Of a stretch of 64,000 bases of DNA, positions 11,449-25,594 are shown piece after piece. Below the pieces are notes generated by a model. The model had not been told where the DNA came from. It did not search any database and saw nothing but the letters and a program-made list of their open reading frames with translations. This stretch comes from Coffea arabica (Eukaryota; Streptophyta; Magnoliopsida; Gentianales; Rubiaceae). A program made the position numbers and the translations under genes. The first letter of the stretch is position 1. Each line of letters begins with the position of its first letter. Where the stretch lies: contig NC_092312.1 of NCBI RefSeq assembly GCF_036785885.1, positions 13,348,001 through 13,412,000 of the forward strand, given 5' to 3'.

Positions 11449-12482
11449 TCATTTTACATGAATGGGTGCATGTAAGAGGTTAGAAAGCGCTTCGATCAAA
11501 GATTCTGGATCAAATATTACACCAACTTTTGGGTCAGGTATTGAATCAACAGTTACCTACGGAGTTCAATAAGAACACATACACCATCAGAAATCCGTAC
11601 AAGAAAAGAGAATACAAAAACCTGCTAGCAGATGTCTGCTTAGCTTGTTGTGTTGCCGAGGCATAATCACCAAGTGCAAGTGATGAGACAGATTCATCAC
11701 TCACAAACTTCAAATTCAAGATTATCCTTATGACGTGTCTGTAGACAGCAAAATTTATCTTACTTCAGCTAGAAAGAAAGCATAATGCCATAAACATACC
11801 ACATGGAATATCCGTTGGGCGGTCAAGACTTCAACATCAACAGGAATTTGACCATCCTTGGGAACCAAAATTGTGTTTATGTATTGGTTTGGCTGCGACG
11901 AAAAATGAATCATTATGAGCAACAGGACTTCATCCCCGTTTGAAGGATCATGTCATGATTTTAAGCATTGATATATGAGCCAAATTTTTGCAGAAAAAAG
12001 GAATAAGAGAAATATTTATTAATGAGCTTATGTCATCATACAGTAAATTAACAAAAGCTGAGATAAGTGCAAGCATGGTTTTTTTTTTCTCCTTTTTTCA
12101 AGAAAGCAATAAATAAAAGACAACAGCATGGCCCCAAATTTCTAACTTTTGTTGGTGAAATGGGCTTACTCTTCCAATTCATCTCCATAATTGTAGCCCC
12201 ATTTGAATGACAGCCAAACTAGATAGAATCCACTATCAAGGAATTCTTTGGAATGAAACTAAATGAAAGTTCATTCCCAACAAATGGAGAGGCCAAATTT
12301 GTTGCATATCCTTTGAAGACACTACATAAGGATTGTCTCAATAAATCCTATCCTCCTACATAAGAATTGACTGAAAGACTGCAATATAAACTATAAAAAC
12401 AAGTTTCAAAATCACAAAGAAAAAGATTAAAGAAAATAATATTTAGACTATTCAAAACTTGCAGCATAGCTATACTTCCAAC

Positions 12483-12519
<37 letters not shown>

Positions 12520-15500
12520 AGGGCAAAGCATTTTATTCCTTTCTATTATAAGGGCAACGGAGACCCTATGTCTCAATAAATTCCATCCTCCTAAGCATTG
12601 ACCTGTCTACATCAGAATTCCTTACTATGAAGTATTAACGAAAGTGACAGCAAATGTATATCTCAATCAGTCAAATTCAGGCGCATGACCCAAATAAAGT
12701 AGAGCTAAGCACAGTAAAAGAAATTCATATTTGAAAGAATCCTATTTGCAAACATCACAGCAATGACTCCTAACTCTACTTACAGTATTCTTAAGACAAT
12801 TTTCCGGGTCACCGTAAGTTCGATTTAGGGCATCGGTAATTGCTGTGACAAAGCAAGAAGCAGTAAAGCCACTAGTTTCCCGATCAGGAGTACCGTTTAA
12901 CAGAAGTACCTGGAGAGGCACAGAATCTAAAATAAGATTAAAATGATAAGAACATCTCAAGCTCTAATGCCATACCAAAAATTATATCCCAAAATCAAGA
13001 CACCATTCACCTTTAAATTAAATATAACCAACCATGAAGAAGATTTAGAAAACACATCTTTCCCCATCATAGAGATGAGGAAAACACAAATGACTTGAGT
13101 ATCAACTATATGTTAACTATATTTCTAAAAGGAAGACCTACCTTTGGACACCACCTCGATGAGATAATTTCCCCAATTCCACGTAAGACCTAGTAAATTT
13201 AGAAAACAAAATACATGAAAACCAAATCAAGCTGAGTCCAGGTAGTATAGTTTTGTTTGATGAAAATTGAGCTATCAAATTTGACATCACTAAATATAAG
13301 AGGAAAGAAGCTACTAGTATATATGATTTGTACAAGAAGAATGTTCTGTTTCAGACTGAACAAAAAAGAACCAAATATGATGAAACACAAGGCAACATAG
13401 GAACTGAAAGCAAACAACCATTGAGAGAGAGAAACATCTAGTGGATGGGCATGTTCCAAGAGAGATATACATCTTACAGTTTATAAAGCAAGTGCATTTC
13501 CCACTGGTGTTACCTAGTTTTGTCACATGTTACAATTTCAATATTAGCCTTTCCGAAAAGCATATAATGCTATAAACTTTCTCACAAGATATGACAAATA
13601 AATAAACCATTTCAGGGATCACATTTTCCTGCACAATTCCACAAAAAGAGGTATTTTCTATGTGAAATCATTTTTAAACTATGCACACATGTAAAGTGTT
13701 CCAAAGTCACTATTAAATATGGAAGGTACTTGTTAAAAATTTGACGACCGTCATAGTATTGATGGAAAATTAAACTAGAAAGGAGTACCCATGTTCTGGT
13801 GTTGATGCCTTAATCATACACTATCAGATGTCACCTTAATGAGAAAAAAAAAAAAAGGAAAAGTGCTGTAAACACAACATGGTTCCCTGACTGCCTCTAT
13901 TGCAGGATAGTTTTAATGCATACTTGCTTGGCTGGTTCGCCAGCCCAATTCCTCCAAAAAAAAGGCCGTTTTGCACTAATGAACAAATACACTTGGCAGT
14001 AATGCCTTCATATTGTAGTAACTAAACCTCCCAATACTGACACTGCAGTAATTAGTTACTGCATAAAAATTTGCAACGTTAATGATTCCAGCCTCCCAGG
14101 TTTGCCATCTATACATGCAAATGCACAAAAAGAAAGTTTTAAGAACAAGGATCATGTGAAGTTACCAAGGAGGGGCAAATAGAAGTGAAGAGGGATCCCA
14201 TGGCAAATACAATGCAGTCAACACTCTGTAACTTTTCAAAGACAGTTGGATTTACACTTGGGAAGACCTGTTACATGTCCGAACAGCATAAAATCAGCAG
14301 AGAAATACAATCTAAAGCAAATGACTTAATATCTAAACAATATACTCCAGAAAATTTGAAGAACTGACTCTCTACGAACATTGTACCACAAAAAAGGCAG
14401 CCACATTGCAATATTAGCTTGACTTTATTTAAATCAACTCCAAAAACAAAAGATGCAAGAACCATATGCAATGCCTTTCTGCCGTTTCTCCTTGACCTTA
14501 ATTACAATAAAATAGTAGTGAAAAGGAAAAGTCAAGATACTTTTACCAATTATAGAAACTAACCACCACCATATGATTTTTTTCCCTTTGACTACCATAT
14601 GAACTTTTTTCAGAAGAAATTGTGTTCTTTAGAGTTGGAGGGGGGGGGGCAAAGACAGAGAGGTGGAAGGAGATGAAGAGCCATCTATGCACTTAAATTT
14701 ACTGTTCTATTTGTTTCTTAAAGTGAAGGATCATTCATCATGAAGAGAGTGTAATGGATACGGATGGAAATTTCTGAAGTTCCTTGTTTCTGACGAATAG
14801 TGGGGTAGGCCAGGAGGGATCCACACAATCTAGTATTCTACCTGGAGCTCCTAACTACTGTGCAATTTTTAGATCTTAGCGCCACAAGAACCAAAAGTTT
14901 GGTTTGCAGTAATCAAATATTTCTATCAATACTCCCCCTTCTTCCCTGAACAATTGACCTGATTTAAACATGCAGGGGATCCCCTTTCCCTGCCCTGTTT
15001 TGACTCTCTATCTGTTTGACTTAGACATTTTGACAACAGTATGCTAAAGACATCTTTATGTCACCACTATAAAGACGCAAACCCAAAACATCCAAAGATC
15101 ATGTACAAACAGGGTCACAGAATATAACAAGTTCCAGCACAATTTCTTTTAGTTAAAATTGGATAAGATTATAGCTTCAGTGCTCTTTAACCACTTCAGG
15201 CAAGTCAAAGCATCACTTACCTCATGCAACAAATTGCAGCCTTCGCTTGACATATAGAACATTCGTTTTATTCTTGCTGGAAGAGCCGAAGCAGAAGAGC
15301 TTCCCTATCAGTATAAAATCAATAAGTAAAATCAAAATTACTTTTGGCTACCAGATGGGGCACAAAAATACAAAAAAAGTGTAAATTCTAAATCCCTGTC
15401 ACATCATAACCGATGAAATAAATTCCAGAATCATAAATCAGACTTGAAAAAGGTCAAATTATATTGTTGAACCCATAGGTTGACCCTAAACCAACAATAA

Positions 15501-18500
15501 GGAACAAAAAATTCCCCATACTTTTGAAATTTAATTTTTTGTTATATATCTTGAGACTCTCAATTGCAGTTGAAAATGACTAGCTTACATAACTAAACAG
15601 AGTTTTCCTAAAATACTCCCACACTTTTTCTTTCGTGATAAGGAATATTAAAAAGTGCTTAACCAAGTAGATGTGGTAAAACCATGAAGCCCAAACATGA
15701 TTATTATGTAAAGCAACAAAATTCCCATAAGATTGTGAACTAGTACAAGCAGGAAAGAACAAATGCAACAACAATATCACATGTACATTACAGTGAAAAA
15801 AATAAAATAAAATTAACACAAGTAGCGTACAAAGGAAGATGCAAGTTATACAGTTCCTGTATCAGCAGATATTATGTGTACCTTATCTATGGTCTGCACA
15901 GAACCCTTACTTGGATGAGATATCTCATTTTGCCCACGAATAATAGTTCCATCCTGAATATTAGAAACACAAACAAGAAATGCAAGTCATCTAAACATTT
16001 TTGGTCATCATCTTTGTTTGGGTTGTACACTTTCTTAATTACATAATTCACAACCCTAAAGAACATTGACTGAACTTGTCAGTTAAAAAGCTACTAATCG
16101 TACCCATAATTCACAACCCAATGTAAGCCTGTCATTGGTAGATATCACTGGGAGGACCAGACTATCTGTGGGAATATCTGAAACACGTGAAAACAAAAAA
16201 ATAGCAGCATCTAGCGATCGAAAGAATATGCGTGCTCCTGCAAAGAAGAAGTTCCCAATGCTGCAAAGTTCATGTAAGTTAGTTGACAAAATATGATCGA
16301 AGGTATACCAAAGGAAGCAAAAAATATTTTCTGGGTAAACAACAAACAAGCAATTATAACAAAAATAAAAACACATCTAACAACTGATCATTGTTCAGAA
16401 ACTATTATGAAACAGAACATGAGAAAGTCAGAACAAGAGAAAGTCCCTTTAACAGTGGAAGCTCAGACAGGAGCTGACACTAGAAAATCAAGAGAGCGAA
16501 AACAAATGCTGGTCTAGCAGTGCCAGAGATAATGTCATGGGGAAAACAAAATTAGCACCAATTACCAGATCTGAAATTCTGACACCAATTAGCTCTCTTC
16601 ATGATTGATTATAAAACTTAACAGCACATCTTGCAATTTCAAAATAGATTAACAATACGTTAGAAAATGAGAGAAGAAATAACCATAACCTTTCCATTTT
16701 TAGTTTGAAAGATTACAACAAGAAAGGCCTTGACCCATTTTGAGTTAGCCATGGGAAAACATACTATTAGCCAAAGTTGCACAAATACAAATTGAAGAAA
16801 TAAAACATATGCAAACTATTATAAATTTCTGTGAATGAACATATTTATTTCTCACACAAAGCTGCACAAGTCCTCCTTACTCGTTTTTGCTATATCATAT
16901 TTATACATAGCTCAAATATCATTTTCCCAAAAGAAAAGTAAGGTTGGGAAATCTATGTTTATAGAAAGTGCTGTATATAGTCTTCACCATGAAACATCAA
17001 TTAGACAAAACATTCTTGCTGAAACATTATCAGCTAACATATGGATAATATTCCAGACATGAAAAGTATAGAACAATATGATGGAACTCAACCGATCAAT
17101 GCTATTTCCAATATGCTAGTCCATATGACACCCTGAAGACGAAGCAGTAGATGTACTGAAACTTAGAGAATTGAAAACAGTAACAAATGTATCCTAGCAA
17201 TAAGCTCTGGAAATGTTAAGAAAATGCAGGAAATATACAACTGAATTATATAACAAATTCATAATTATAGCAAATGGACCATAAGATACCTTCCATTACT
17301 AAATGAAAATAGTTCATCTGCATGACGAAGGATCTGCAGACAATATAAAAAATTAGGATCAATTATATGCTAAATTGATATACAAATAAACAGATGAAAC
17401 TTTCTGGAGAAACTAAAAGCACAGACAAAAAATGAGGAAAGAAAGGAAGTAATTTTTTAGAGATTATAAAAGGAATATAAAATTAATTCCATCTGAGCAT
17501 GATAAATAAAATGGTCAAAACAATGTAATGTTGTACAAAATTACAAAAGTTTCAGAGATGTGGTTCTAGACCTTTAGACAAAATCTAAAACTCAAGGGTA
17601 CATCAGCATTCAGGGATGTGGCAACTTTTCCATCATGTAAAGAGGAGGTGAATATGTATCAAGTGTCAATATGCAATATACTATCACCAACAGTGAATGC
17701 ATGAATTACCTAATAATACAAATTGATCAGAACATCCAAAACATGCATCTTTTATAATTTTAGTTCAATCTCATTCCAAAGTACACCATGTTAATCAATT
17801 GGATTTTTAATGTTGAAATATCTCGTGATTTGAAAGTGCTGCCAGTGCCAACTAGTGGCCCCAACATAAAATACCTTTGTTTTGGATGTTTTATTATCTT
17901 CTCTCTACTATATAGTTGAAAATGCTCCCTTTTTGTTTTCCGTGTTGGTCTTAAACAATAGGGAACTCCCTTTCCTTTGAGGAACTCTTGCATATATGAC
18001 ATTACTCCAAAGCAAAAATCATATGTGCAACTATAAGATAAGACTATATCATTCAGAAAACTAAAATGGAATTTACAAAAGAGATGGAAGGCAAGTTGAA
18101 ACATTTCAAACAATCTAAAGATCACCTCTTTTGATACAGAATTTGAGCAAAGGATCAACGTTTTCTGGGAAAAAAGGAGCTAAACTAATCTAGAATGAGC
18201 AAATGCACATTACTGAATGTACCCATGCAATATACTGTACAAAAAATGGACTGGAAATGTCACAGCAACATACTGCTGCATGCATATATGCATCATATGT
18301 GACAAAGGAACAATAAAAGTGAAACCATAAACACATACAGCCTCGATCCCATGGATTTTGTCACCTCAAGTTTGGGCACAATTTTCTAGGAATCCAATAG
18401 ATATTGGTTTCAATAATTAATTACCTTACAATTAAAATAAAAGAAAACAAAGTTTTGTTTTTAGTCAGGGTAGAATTGGAATGTACATGACAAATGTTCC

Positions 18501-21500
18501 CTTGTTTGGAATGGTGACATCTTTTATGGGAATGGCTGACAAAAATGAACACAACAGAGGAAACACAACTCTCGTTTGACACAGAAGTACTGAAATGGAA
18601 GTTGACATTCATTCCAGCAATGCAAATGGACCTGATCTTGAAAATACACCAAGAAAGCTCGAATAGTCTCCCTGTATGGTTTTGAAACACCTTTCCAAAG
18701 AGGGTGCTGCCCCTCCACAATATCATACCTGTGAATTCTCAGCTAAGAACACAAATATATACGAAGAGTAAAAGAAAACCAAGATACATTTTATCAATAG
18801 GCAAAGAAACAATTCAAAAGAGACAGGCATAGAAATCCAAGCACCAAATAATTTGGTTACTGCTGACAAGTCATGTAATGGACGACTATGAAACAAACGA
18901 AATCATTTTTGTTTCTAAGAAGTGAAAACTACCAGACCTTCAGCTAAAATTTCCAACTTAATTAGATGAAAGACTTGGTTCTATCCTCATGGATATTCGC
19001 CAATATTTCAAATGAAATCTGCTAGAGTCATCCCCAATAGTAGAGAACTTATTTTCAAGCATGAGTTAGATAACATCAGGAGGGCAATGAACCATCTCCC
19101 TATTATGCTGAATTAATTGGTCAATCTAATCAAGTAATTCTGTATATTAAGTCTAAACAGGAGAGAAAGGCTTGATGTAGGTAGAAACCATTTATGCCAT
19201 CTTACTGTTGCAAAAAAGAAGTTCCCACATGTGGAATCTGTCCTTGATAAGGTCAAAAGAGAGACTTTCTGTGGTAAGCCACCGTAACCTTTCCTAACAA
19301 ATAGATGCGGGAGAGACAAGGCACTCCAACATCAAGTATAAAAGTAATTGTTTAAGAAAAAAGAGATCAGACAAAGAACCTTAGTCTTTGAAGTCTCTAA
19401 AGTCTTTGAAGCTATAACATGGAAGAACGAATGGGAATCAACAAGCTTCCAAACCATTTCTCCCTTCTAAGTCATCCCATAATTGTTTCGCATCCATATC
19501 AATTGATTTTCTACATATGGTACTCAAACATGCAACTCTAACGAAAAATCCCCGCACTGATGTTTTCAATAAAAAACATATTTTAATAGCTATAATTGAA
19601 TAAGTCAACTTCAGCATGAGTATAACTTGCTTATAAATGGGCTTAACAATAGTCTTGATTTTAGTTCCCTGAAGGAAATGTATCTTATAAGAAGACGAAT
19701 AAAAAGTCTATGGCACCTCCTTTGAAGCAAAAGAAAATAACATGAAAACTGAATGAGGATCCTTCCTTTTCTTTACTCTAAGGAGGAGTCACCTAATTTG
19801 AAGGACTATATTCAGGAGTCTTTATACATATTTAAATCTATTTCCTGTTAGATCCCTATGTACTTATCCCTGCAAATGCTCTTACAAAGGTAACTTCGAC
19901 ATTTATTTATGTGTATAGGTCCTCCAATTGAAACTTCATCATGGCTTTAGCCAAATTTAGAGATCTTTGAGCTGCTACAGCGATAGCTATTATTCCATTC
20001 ATGTAAGTACCAGCTCAGTTCCTAAATATGTAGATTGTTTACATGCCAAGTTTCAACAAGTATATGTTACACCAATCATTAGGACTTAGAACCAGCAAAT
20101 TTACCAGTTCAATTCCACACAAAAGGGCAACATATTTGGTAAGCAAGATAAAATGAGTTAAAATAAATCCTGAAGCACATAAGCAAACAGAAAAGACCTA
20201 AGCAAGCCAAACTTTTACTCCCACCATTCTGATTTAGCTACTTGTGCTTCAAGAGGTAAGCGATAACCGAGCAATGTTCGGACTGCAAGAGCCTCAGAAG
20301 TGCTTTGATCTGACAATCTCAGACACCTTGATCGAATGTCTCCAACTGCTGGACCACCTGCAATACAACCATCCACAAAAGCATGCCATAGTTCACTGGC
20401 TCTGAGGAACATGTGAAGTATAAACTGGAAGTTTTTTTTTATGCAAAAGGGTGTTTCTTAGTTGTAAAGTAGGTTTCAGACAACTGTATCAGCATACAAC
20501 AAACATCACATTAACTATTTAACTAAACTTCCTGCTAGTTTGCAAAAAGTCAGCTGAGGATGGGTACCATTTTTTATAAAACAACCTTGCAGACCAAACT
20601 TATCAGTAGGTCAGGACTTCAGTATCACTTCAAGTGGAGATATTCCATCCTATGGTGGTCCCTCACACTCAATCAATTGATCATTTCGCCACAATTGAAT
20701 AGTAGGCTATAAATTAAAGAAGAATGGAATAGGAAGAAATTTATGAAAATTAGTCCATTTTATAGGTTTATAGGTGTAAAAATATTTACCAAGAACACGA
20801 ACAATCTCAGCAGTACTTCCTCCATCATCAGAGACGGGAAGAACATGGGCAACACCAGTAGTTAATTTCTTAAGCTCTTCTACAACTCCATTAAAGGCCG
20901 TTCCACCTGTACCAATACCAAGTACACATGAGAGCATGAGTTCAAGAGCCAAAGCATACTAATATAGCAGAGTGATGACTAAAAAATTTCAGCAGCCTTC
21001 ACGCAAATGTATAATCAGAAGTTTAACTACTGATCAAATTAAAATTCATTACAATCGTTTCAGGAAAAATGTCCGACAACCACTAGAATTAAGTAACACC
21101 AAACCCCCCCCCCCCCGGGGGGGTCCATGATGTTTTAATAGTCAAACTGTGTCTAAGCTTTCAGAAGATGCAAAAACTTCCTGAACAATCTACGGAAAAG
21201 AATGTGTACCTATAAAAATTCCTCAATTTTTTGAAGCCATCAATCATTTCTAGCATATCATGACTTGTTTAGAATTTGTTTCGTCAAAGTCTCAAAGACT
21301 GCTTTGGTTTCTATACTTTCTTCTGCGTCTATAAAGTCTCAGCCATTCTTCTAGTTATTGTAGTTCAGCACCTAGAAACAAGCATGGAACTCGTGCACCC
21401 TAAATCCCAAAAGAAAATTCCCTTCGAGATTTCAGCAACACCCTTCAAATTATCCACTCAAAACAAATGGGAATTATGCACCCAAAACAAATGGGACCAA

Positions 21501-21969
21501 CAATACTTTTGATCCGTGCTACTTCATAAACTGCGCTTGCCTCAAACTCCCAGTTATATAATATCGCAAAGAGAATTTCTCGTAAATTGGCCTAAGAACA
21601 CCGATAACATTACAAGAAAAGCTGACATTTCTTCCAAGTTGGTTGGGGAGAAAAAGCAAAATCAAGCCACATACCTGAAAAGACGAGAAGGGACGGCTGA
21701 TTATTATGGGGAGACGAAGAACCTGACGAGCAGTGGGTGTTTTGAGCGATGAAACGGGTCGAATTACTTGGTCCATTTGGTATAGAAGACATTAAAAAAG
21801 ATGAAGAAGAAGAAGAGAAAAAGAAAGGTTTTTTGGCGGTGAAGGAGAAATTGCAGGGTGAAGGTAAGGAGAGAGAGAATGAAGGGCAAGTCCAAGAAGT
21901 GTGGATTGACAATTGAGAGAAAAGAGTCGTGGGTTTTGATGACGAGGGTCCCAAGCAACTGTCCGCCAT
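11449..21969 (-). CDS. CofD/YvcK (UPF0052) family protein, probably plastid-targeted
   Basis: Thirteen exons on the minus strand can be joined with GT-AG borders and matching phases: 21969-21675, 20906-20790, 20357-20225, 18728-18632, 17333-17290, 16260-16104, 15953-15882, 15304-15221, 14267-14166, 13189-13142, 12909-12784, 11892-11800 and 11556-11449, giving 491 residues. The domain starts near residue 94 with VFSGGTAFNGVVEELKK and PVSDDGGSTAEIVR, the family's nucleotide/sugar-phosphate-binding loops. SIGNFFFAGAR, LPVISTNDRLTLG and LNGTPDRETSGF follow. The first 90 residues are Ser-rich with few acidic residues, like a transit peptide. The start was set at the first ATG (21969); the frame extends upstream only without ATG. 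CofD transfers phospholactate in F420 synthesis; YvcK binds UDP-sugars and regulates cell-wall metabolism; the plant role is not established. A TATA box and a MITE lie just upstream. Confidence 0.88.
21104..21123. repeat. C13G7 homopolymer palindrome
   Basis: Thirteen C followed directly by seven G, within intron 1 of the CofD-family gene. Possibly an assembly or base-calling artefact. Confidence 0.6.
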
Positions 21970-22075
21970 ATTCCCGCTATTCCATGAATCAATCGGGTCA
22001 GCGGTTGAAGCAAATAGCAATCCTTGCTTTGTGTGTTTTTTGGAAGCTGACACACTGTCAACGGCCACCTGCTAC

Positions 22076-22083
22076 TATATATA
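22076..22083 (-). promoter_or_regulatory. TATA box of the CofD-family gene
   Basis: TATATATA about 107 bases upstream of the ATG at 21969 fits a 5' UTR of roughly 75 bases. Confidence 0.5.
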
Positions 22084-22134
22084 GCTTTCCTTTTATTTTT
22101 TTGGTTTTCCTTCAATGTGGTGCAGTTTGTTAAA

Positions 22135-22385
22135 GGACCCCTTTAACAATGCATCTATTAGACAAATTATTAGAGGAGGGTCTGTCTAACAGACACTTGT
22201 CAACATATATTTTTTGAAAAGATTAATTAGAAAAGTGTATAGATATACTTCAGGTGATAGACTTTTAGAAATATTTTAAGATTAATTAGGAAAAAATATA
22301 TAAACACAATGAATGATAATAATTATTAGTATGCAGAATTTATGTGTATTAATAAGTGCCCATCGGACACCCCGTTAAAAAAACC
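22135..22385. mobile_element. Mutator-like MITE with 10-bp target duplication
   Basis: The 251-bp element is bounded by the direct repeat GTTTGTTAAA (22125-22134 and 22386-22395). Its ends are imperfect inverted repeats of the form GG(N)5TTTAAC. Further inside, GGGTCTGTCTAACAGACACTT near 22177 is matched by the complement GGGGTGTCCGATGGGCACTT. A 9-10-bp duplication suggests the MULE group. It sits about 50 bases upstream of the TATA box of the CofD-family gene. No coding capacity. Confidence 0.65.
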
Positions 22386-22395
22386 GTTTGTTAAA

Positions 22396-23140
22396 TACCA
22401 CTAATGTTGATTTATTACCCCAAAGTAGTAGTATAATACTCGTCGTCTTGATCTTAATAATTGAAGAATGTATTAACAAGCAAAGAAATAGATGACATTT
22501 ATGCTCATCATCTTGGTCGTCTTAATTCATAATTTTTACTTGCGCTATAATGGAAGACCAACCAAATATATAGTTGACATTGTATAAAAAGCATTTTTAC
22601 TGAATAGTGCGTAATAAGTGTGACATGATACATTCAAGGATCTAAGTAAAATGATACAGATGATATTTTGCTTAATGTTAATTATAGGATGATAACAAGC
22701 AGTTGAATCTCTAAAATTATTTGTGGGGCTACATTGTGCTTGTGGCTTTTTCTTTATTTTTTGAGGAAGCAACTCCTTGTTTACATGGCTGAAATCCATA
22801 TATCATGCACCATAATCTTTTGCAGAAATAAGCAAGTATACGTGATTTTCAAAATTTTTATTTCTTGCATTGCATATGTACGTATGACTTGGGATGCTAG
22901 TTTGATTGCATTGAGAAGAACCTTGGAGAACATGAGAAAAAATACAGACACACTCAGAAAACAACTTTGTTTCAATATTATTTAGATTGCAAAATGCAAG
23001 TGGTGCTTTTCAGCCTGCCTATTCACAAATCATCTCGATGTCCTAAACTCGAAACACAAAAGCTCTTAAATCGAGGCATTTACGTTATTGTCTTCCAAAT
23101 GAGATTCCAAGTTTCTGCTACTTGTTTGTTCCATGGAAGC
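22396..23140. other. Intergenic, no gene seen
   Basis: AT-rich DNA between the CofD promoter and the 3' end of the next minus-strand gene. Several open stretches exist but none has a recognisable motif or coding bias. Confidence 0.4.
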
Positions 23141-25594
23141 TTAAACGATCACCCACTCAGATTCACAAAGCTCCTCATCCAGTAACTCTGATTCTCCAGC
23201 AAGCATGGCTTGTGATGGGAGTTTGTGCTCAGGTTGATCAGATTCTGCATTCAAATCCTTCGAGCCAGCTGCCTTCTCACATTCACAATGTTTCTCAGGT
23301 TCCATTGCCAAACAAGACTTGCATGCAGTTCTCTATAAGTAAACAAAGAAAGAAGAATACGTCAACAAAATTTACTAAGAACATTAGGCTAATTCAACCC
23401 TGCAGATATGAATTCAGGCTGCCCAAAAGGATACGTAGATGAAGAACAAGACTTTGGTGTTGTAAAAGGTCAACGAGGGGAATAAATGGGGAAAACAGAC
23501 ACTATAAGAAAGAAGTGTACATGATGAGCCTGGGGTTGCTCTGGACAATCAGATGTTAAATGATATTCGTTGCTATCCAGCACAGTGGAGCTATCCTCAA
23601 TCTTCACTTTGTTTGGCAGCTGCATAATACTCAGGTCACTAACATGCTTGCCCTCGGTCTCCTCTGCTGTGTGGCCATTTAGTCCCTCTGCCAATCAAAT
23701 TGAAAGAAGAATACTCATCAAATGATGAGCACAATTATTTTTTCATCAACTCTTAATTTAAAAAGACAGAAACTGTAAGCACGTTTTATGGTCAATTCAC
23801 TCATCCCTAACTCAACCAACCAAAAGAGTAGAGGAAATACCAATAGCTCAGGATTTCAAGCATACATGACATTCAAATTCACTATTTTGAGAGGCAAAAG
23901 AAGTACTAAAAACTGCCCATTGTTTTACTACTAAACTGAAAGGTAGGTTACCAATCAATTTCTTCTCTACAAATGACAAATAAAAATTTGTAATGAATCC
24001 CAACACCAACTCCTCACTCCTCCCCAGGGCTGAAATTTCACAGTTCTGCAACTGTCAGCAGTCAGCAGAAATTCAACATAGGCCCTGAACAGATTTTTTC
24101 AAAATATTATATTTTTAATCTAATTAGGCAAAGGGCAAAAATTACTGTGGAAGGAAAACAAACATGTTAAGATTGCAAAAGTAACTGATCCCAAACTTAA
24201 GCTAATTATTCTTTTATGTTTCAATTGTTATTCCTTCCATTTATCACTTAATTCCATATTGCAGAAAATAGATCACAAAAAAGAAACAGGAGAAGAGAAA
24301 AGAAAAGACAAAACTAAGAATTATGTGAAAAAGAACATCAGCCTATGACACCCGTTAAGCAAGTACAGTCTAAGACTCAAGCCAAGACATAAAAAATTAT
24401 CAACAAATAACTGCATAGCAATGTCTGGAACATCCAACATTTTCTGATGCAGATAAAAGAACAATGAAAATTAAGCAAACACGAAACAACAACAAATAGA
24501 AGACTAATTACCATTGATTAATTCTTTTGACAAGGTGCGACCAGAAGAAGACAATTCATTCTCCAGAAGTTGACATGCGTTAGAGCCTGGAGAGACAATG
24601 GCATTAGGAAAAGGCTGGGCAGTTGATAATTTGGCTATGCCATCTTGAGGATCAAAGTCATTGGTTTCCCCTGCTTCTTTCTGAACACGAAATCCACCAC
24701 GCCCATGACCTTCAAATTTGAGAATTTCAGATGAAAATTCTGTCTCCTTAACACGATTTTCCTCAAAGCTCATTTCCCTTCCATCATTGGCTTTTAAAGT
24801 AAATGACAAAGTAATATCTGCCTCTTCAACAGTTTCCATCAAAATTGGTTGGTTAGAAGAATTACAATCAGATGGTCCGTCTTTATGGCCTGCATTGGCT
24901 TCTTTATCCGGTAATCCACCGCCATGGACAACCCTTTTTGCATTTTCAGATGTAGTAGTTTTCTCTTGTAAGGAGTTTATTATACTCTCAGGGAGCACTT
25001 CTTCCATGAACTCTGAACAGAATTGTTTCACATTTGCCCCTGCTGTAAGCAACTGGTTTTCACCATATTCAAGATTCTGTCCGACAAAGCAATTAAACCA
25101 CAAACAGTCAGGTGATTGAAGTTCACTGATCATTGAACCAGACTAACTGATCAGATCAAGCAAATAGGAGGTAGTGGACTATTAAACACAATTGAAGCAA
25201 AAACACAATTATAATATCTTGTAACAACAAAAAAAGGAAAAGGGAAAAAAAAATCTCATTGCTAGAATAAATCATGAAAAACTGTACACAGCTCCATCCA
25301 CAAAATGCTCATCCTGAGATGAGAATGCACTCTTGAACAAATTGAAAAGCCATGGAATTCATCAATGTTCTATTTCAAACTAGCCACAAGAAATTCAATC
25401 CCCACAACCACCATAAGTACTGGGGAAATAATAGCAAACGTAAGAGAAAACCAAAACAGTTGTTTCAAAAGTAACAGGAATCAAGAATACAAGCCCAATA
25501 CCTCCTTTACAATGTCATCGATCTCTGAATAGAAAGTTTCAAACTTTTCCCGTATGTTTCCAATCCAGGATAAACTTTTCACTCGATTATCCAT
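23141..25594 (-). CDS. Uncharacterised plant protein, four coding exons
   Basis: Exons 25594-25502, 25076-24512, 23687-23521 and 23332-23141 join with GT-AG borders and consistent phases into 338 residues. The N-terminus is a short amphipathic block (MDNRVKSLSWIGNIREKFET), then EIDDIVKE and a helical segment ending VKQFCSEFMEEVLP. The middle is hydrophilic, low-complexity and rich in Glu, Ser and Asn, probably disordered. The C-terminus is acidic and ends ELCESEWVIV, a compact conserved-looking tail. I see no signal peptide, membrane span or catalytic motif. The arrangement of a conserved N-terminal helix block, a long disordered linker and a short C-terminal motif suggests an adaptor-like protein, but I do not recognise a named family. 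Confidence 0.7.

Noticed and set aside
21970-22068. N-terminal extension of the CofD-family protein
   Set aside because: The open frame continues upstream but without an ATG; the first ATG is at 21969.
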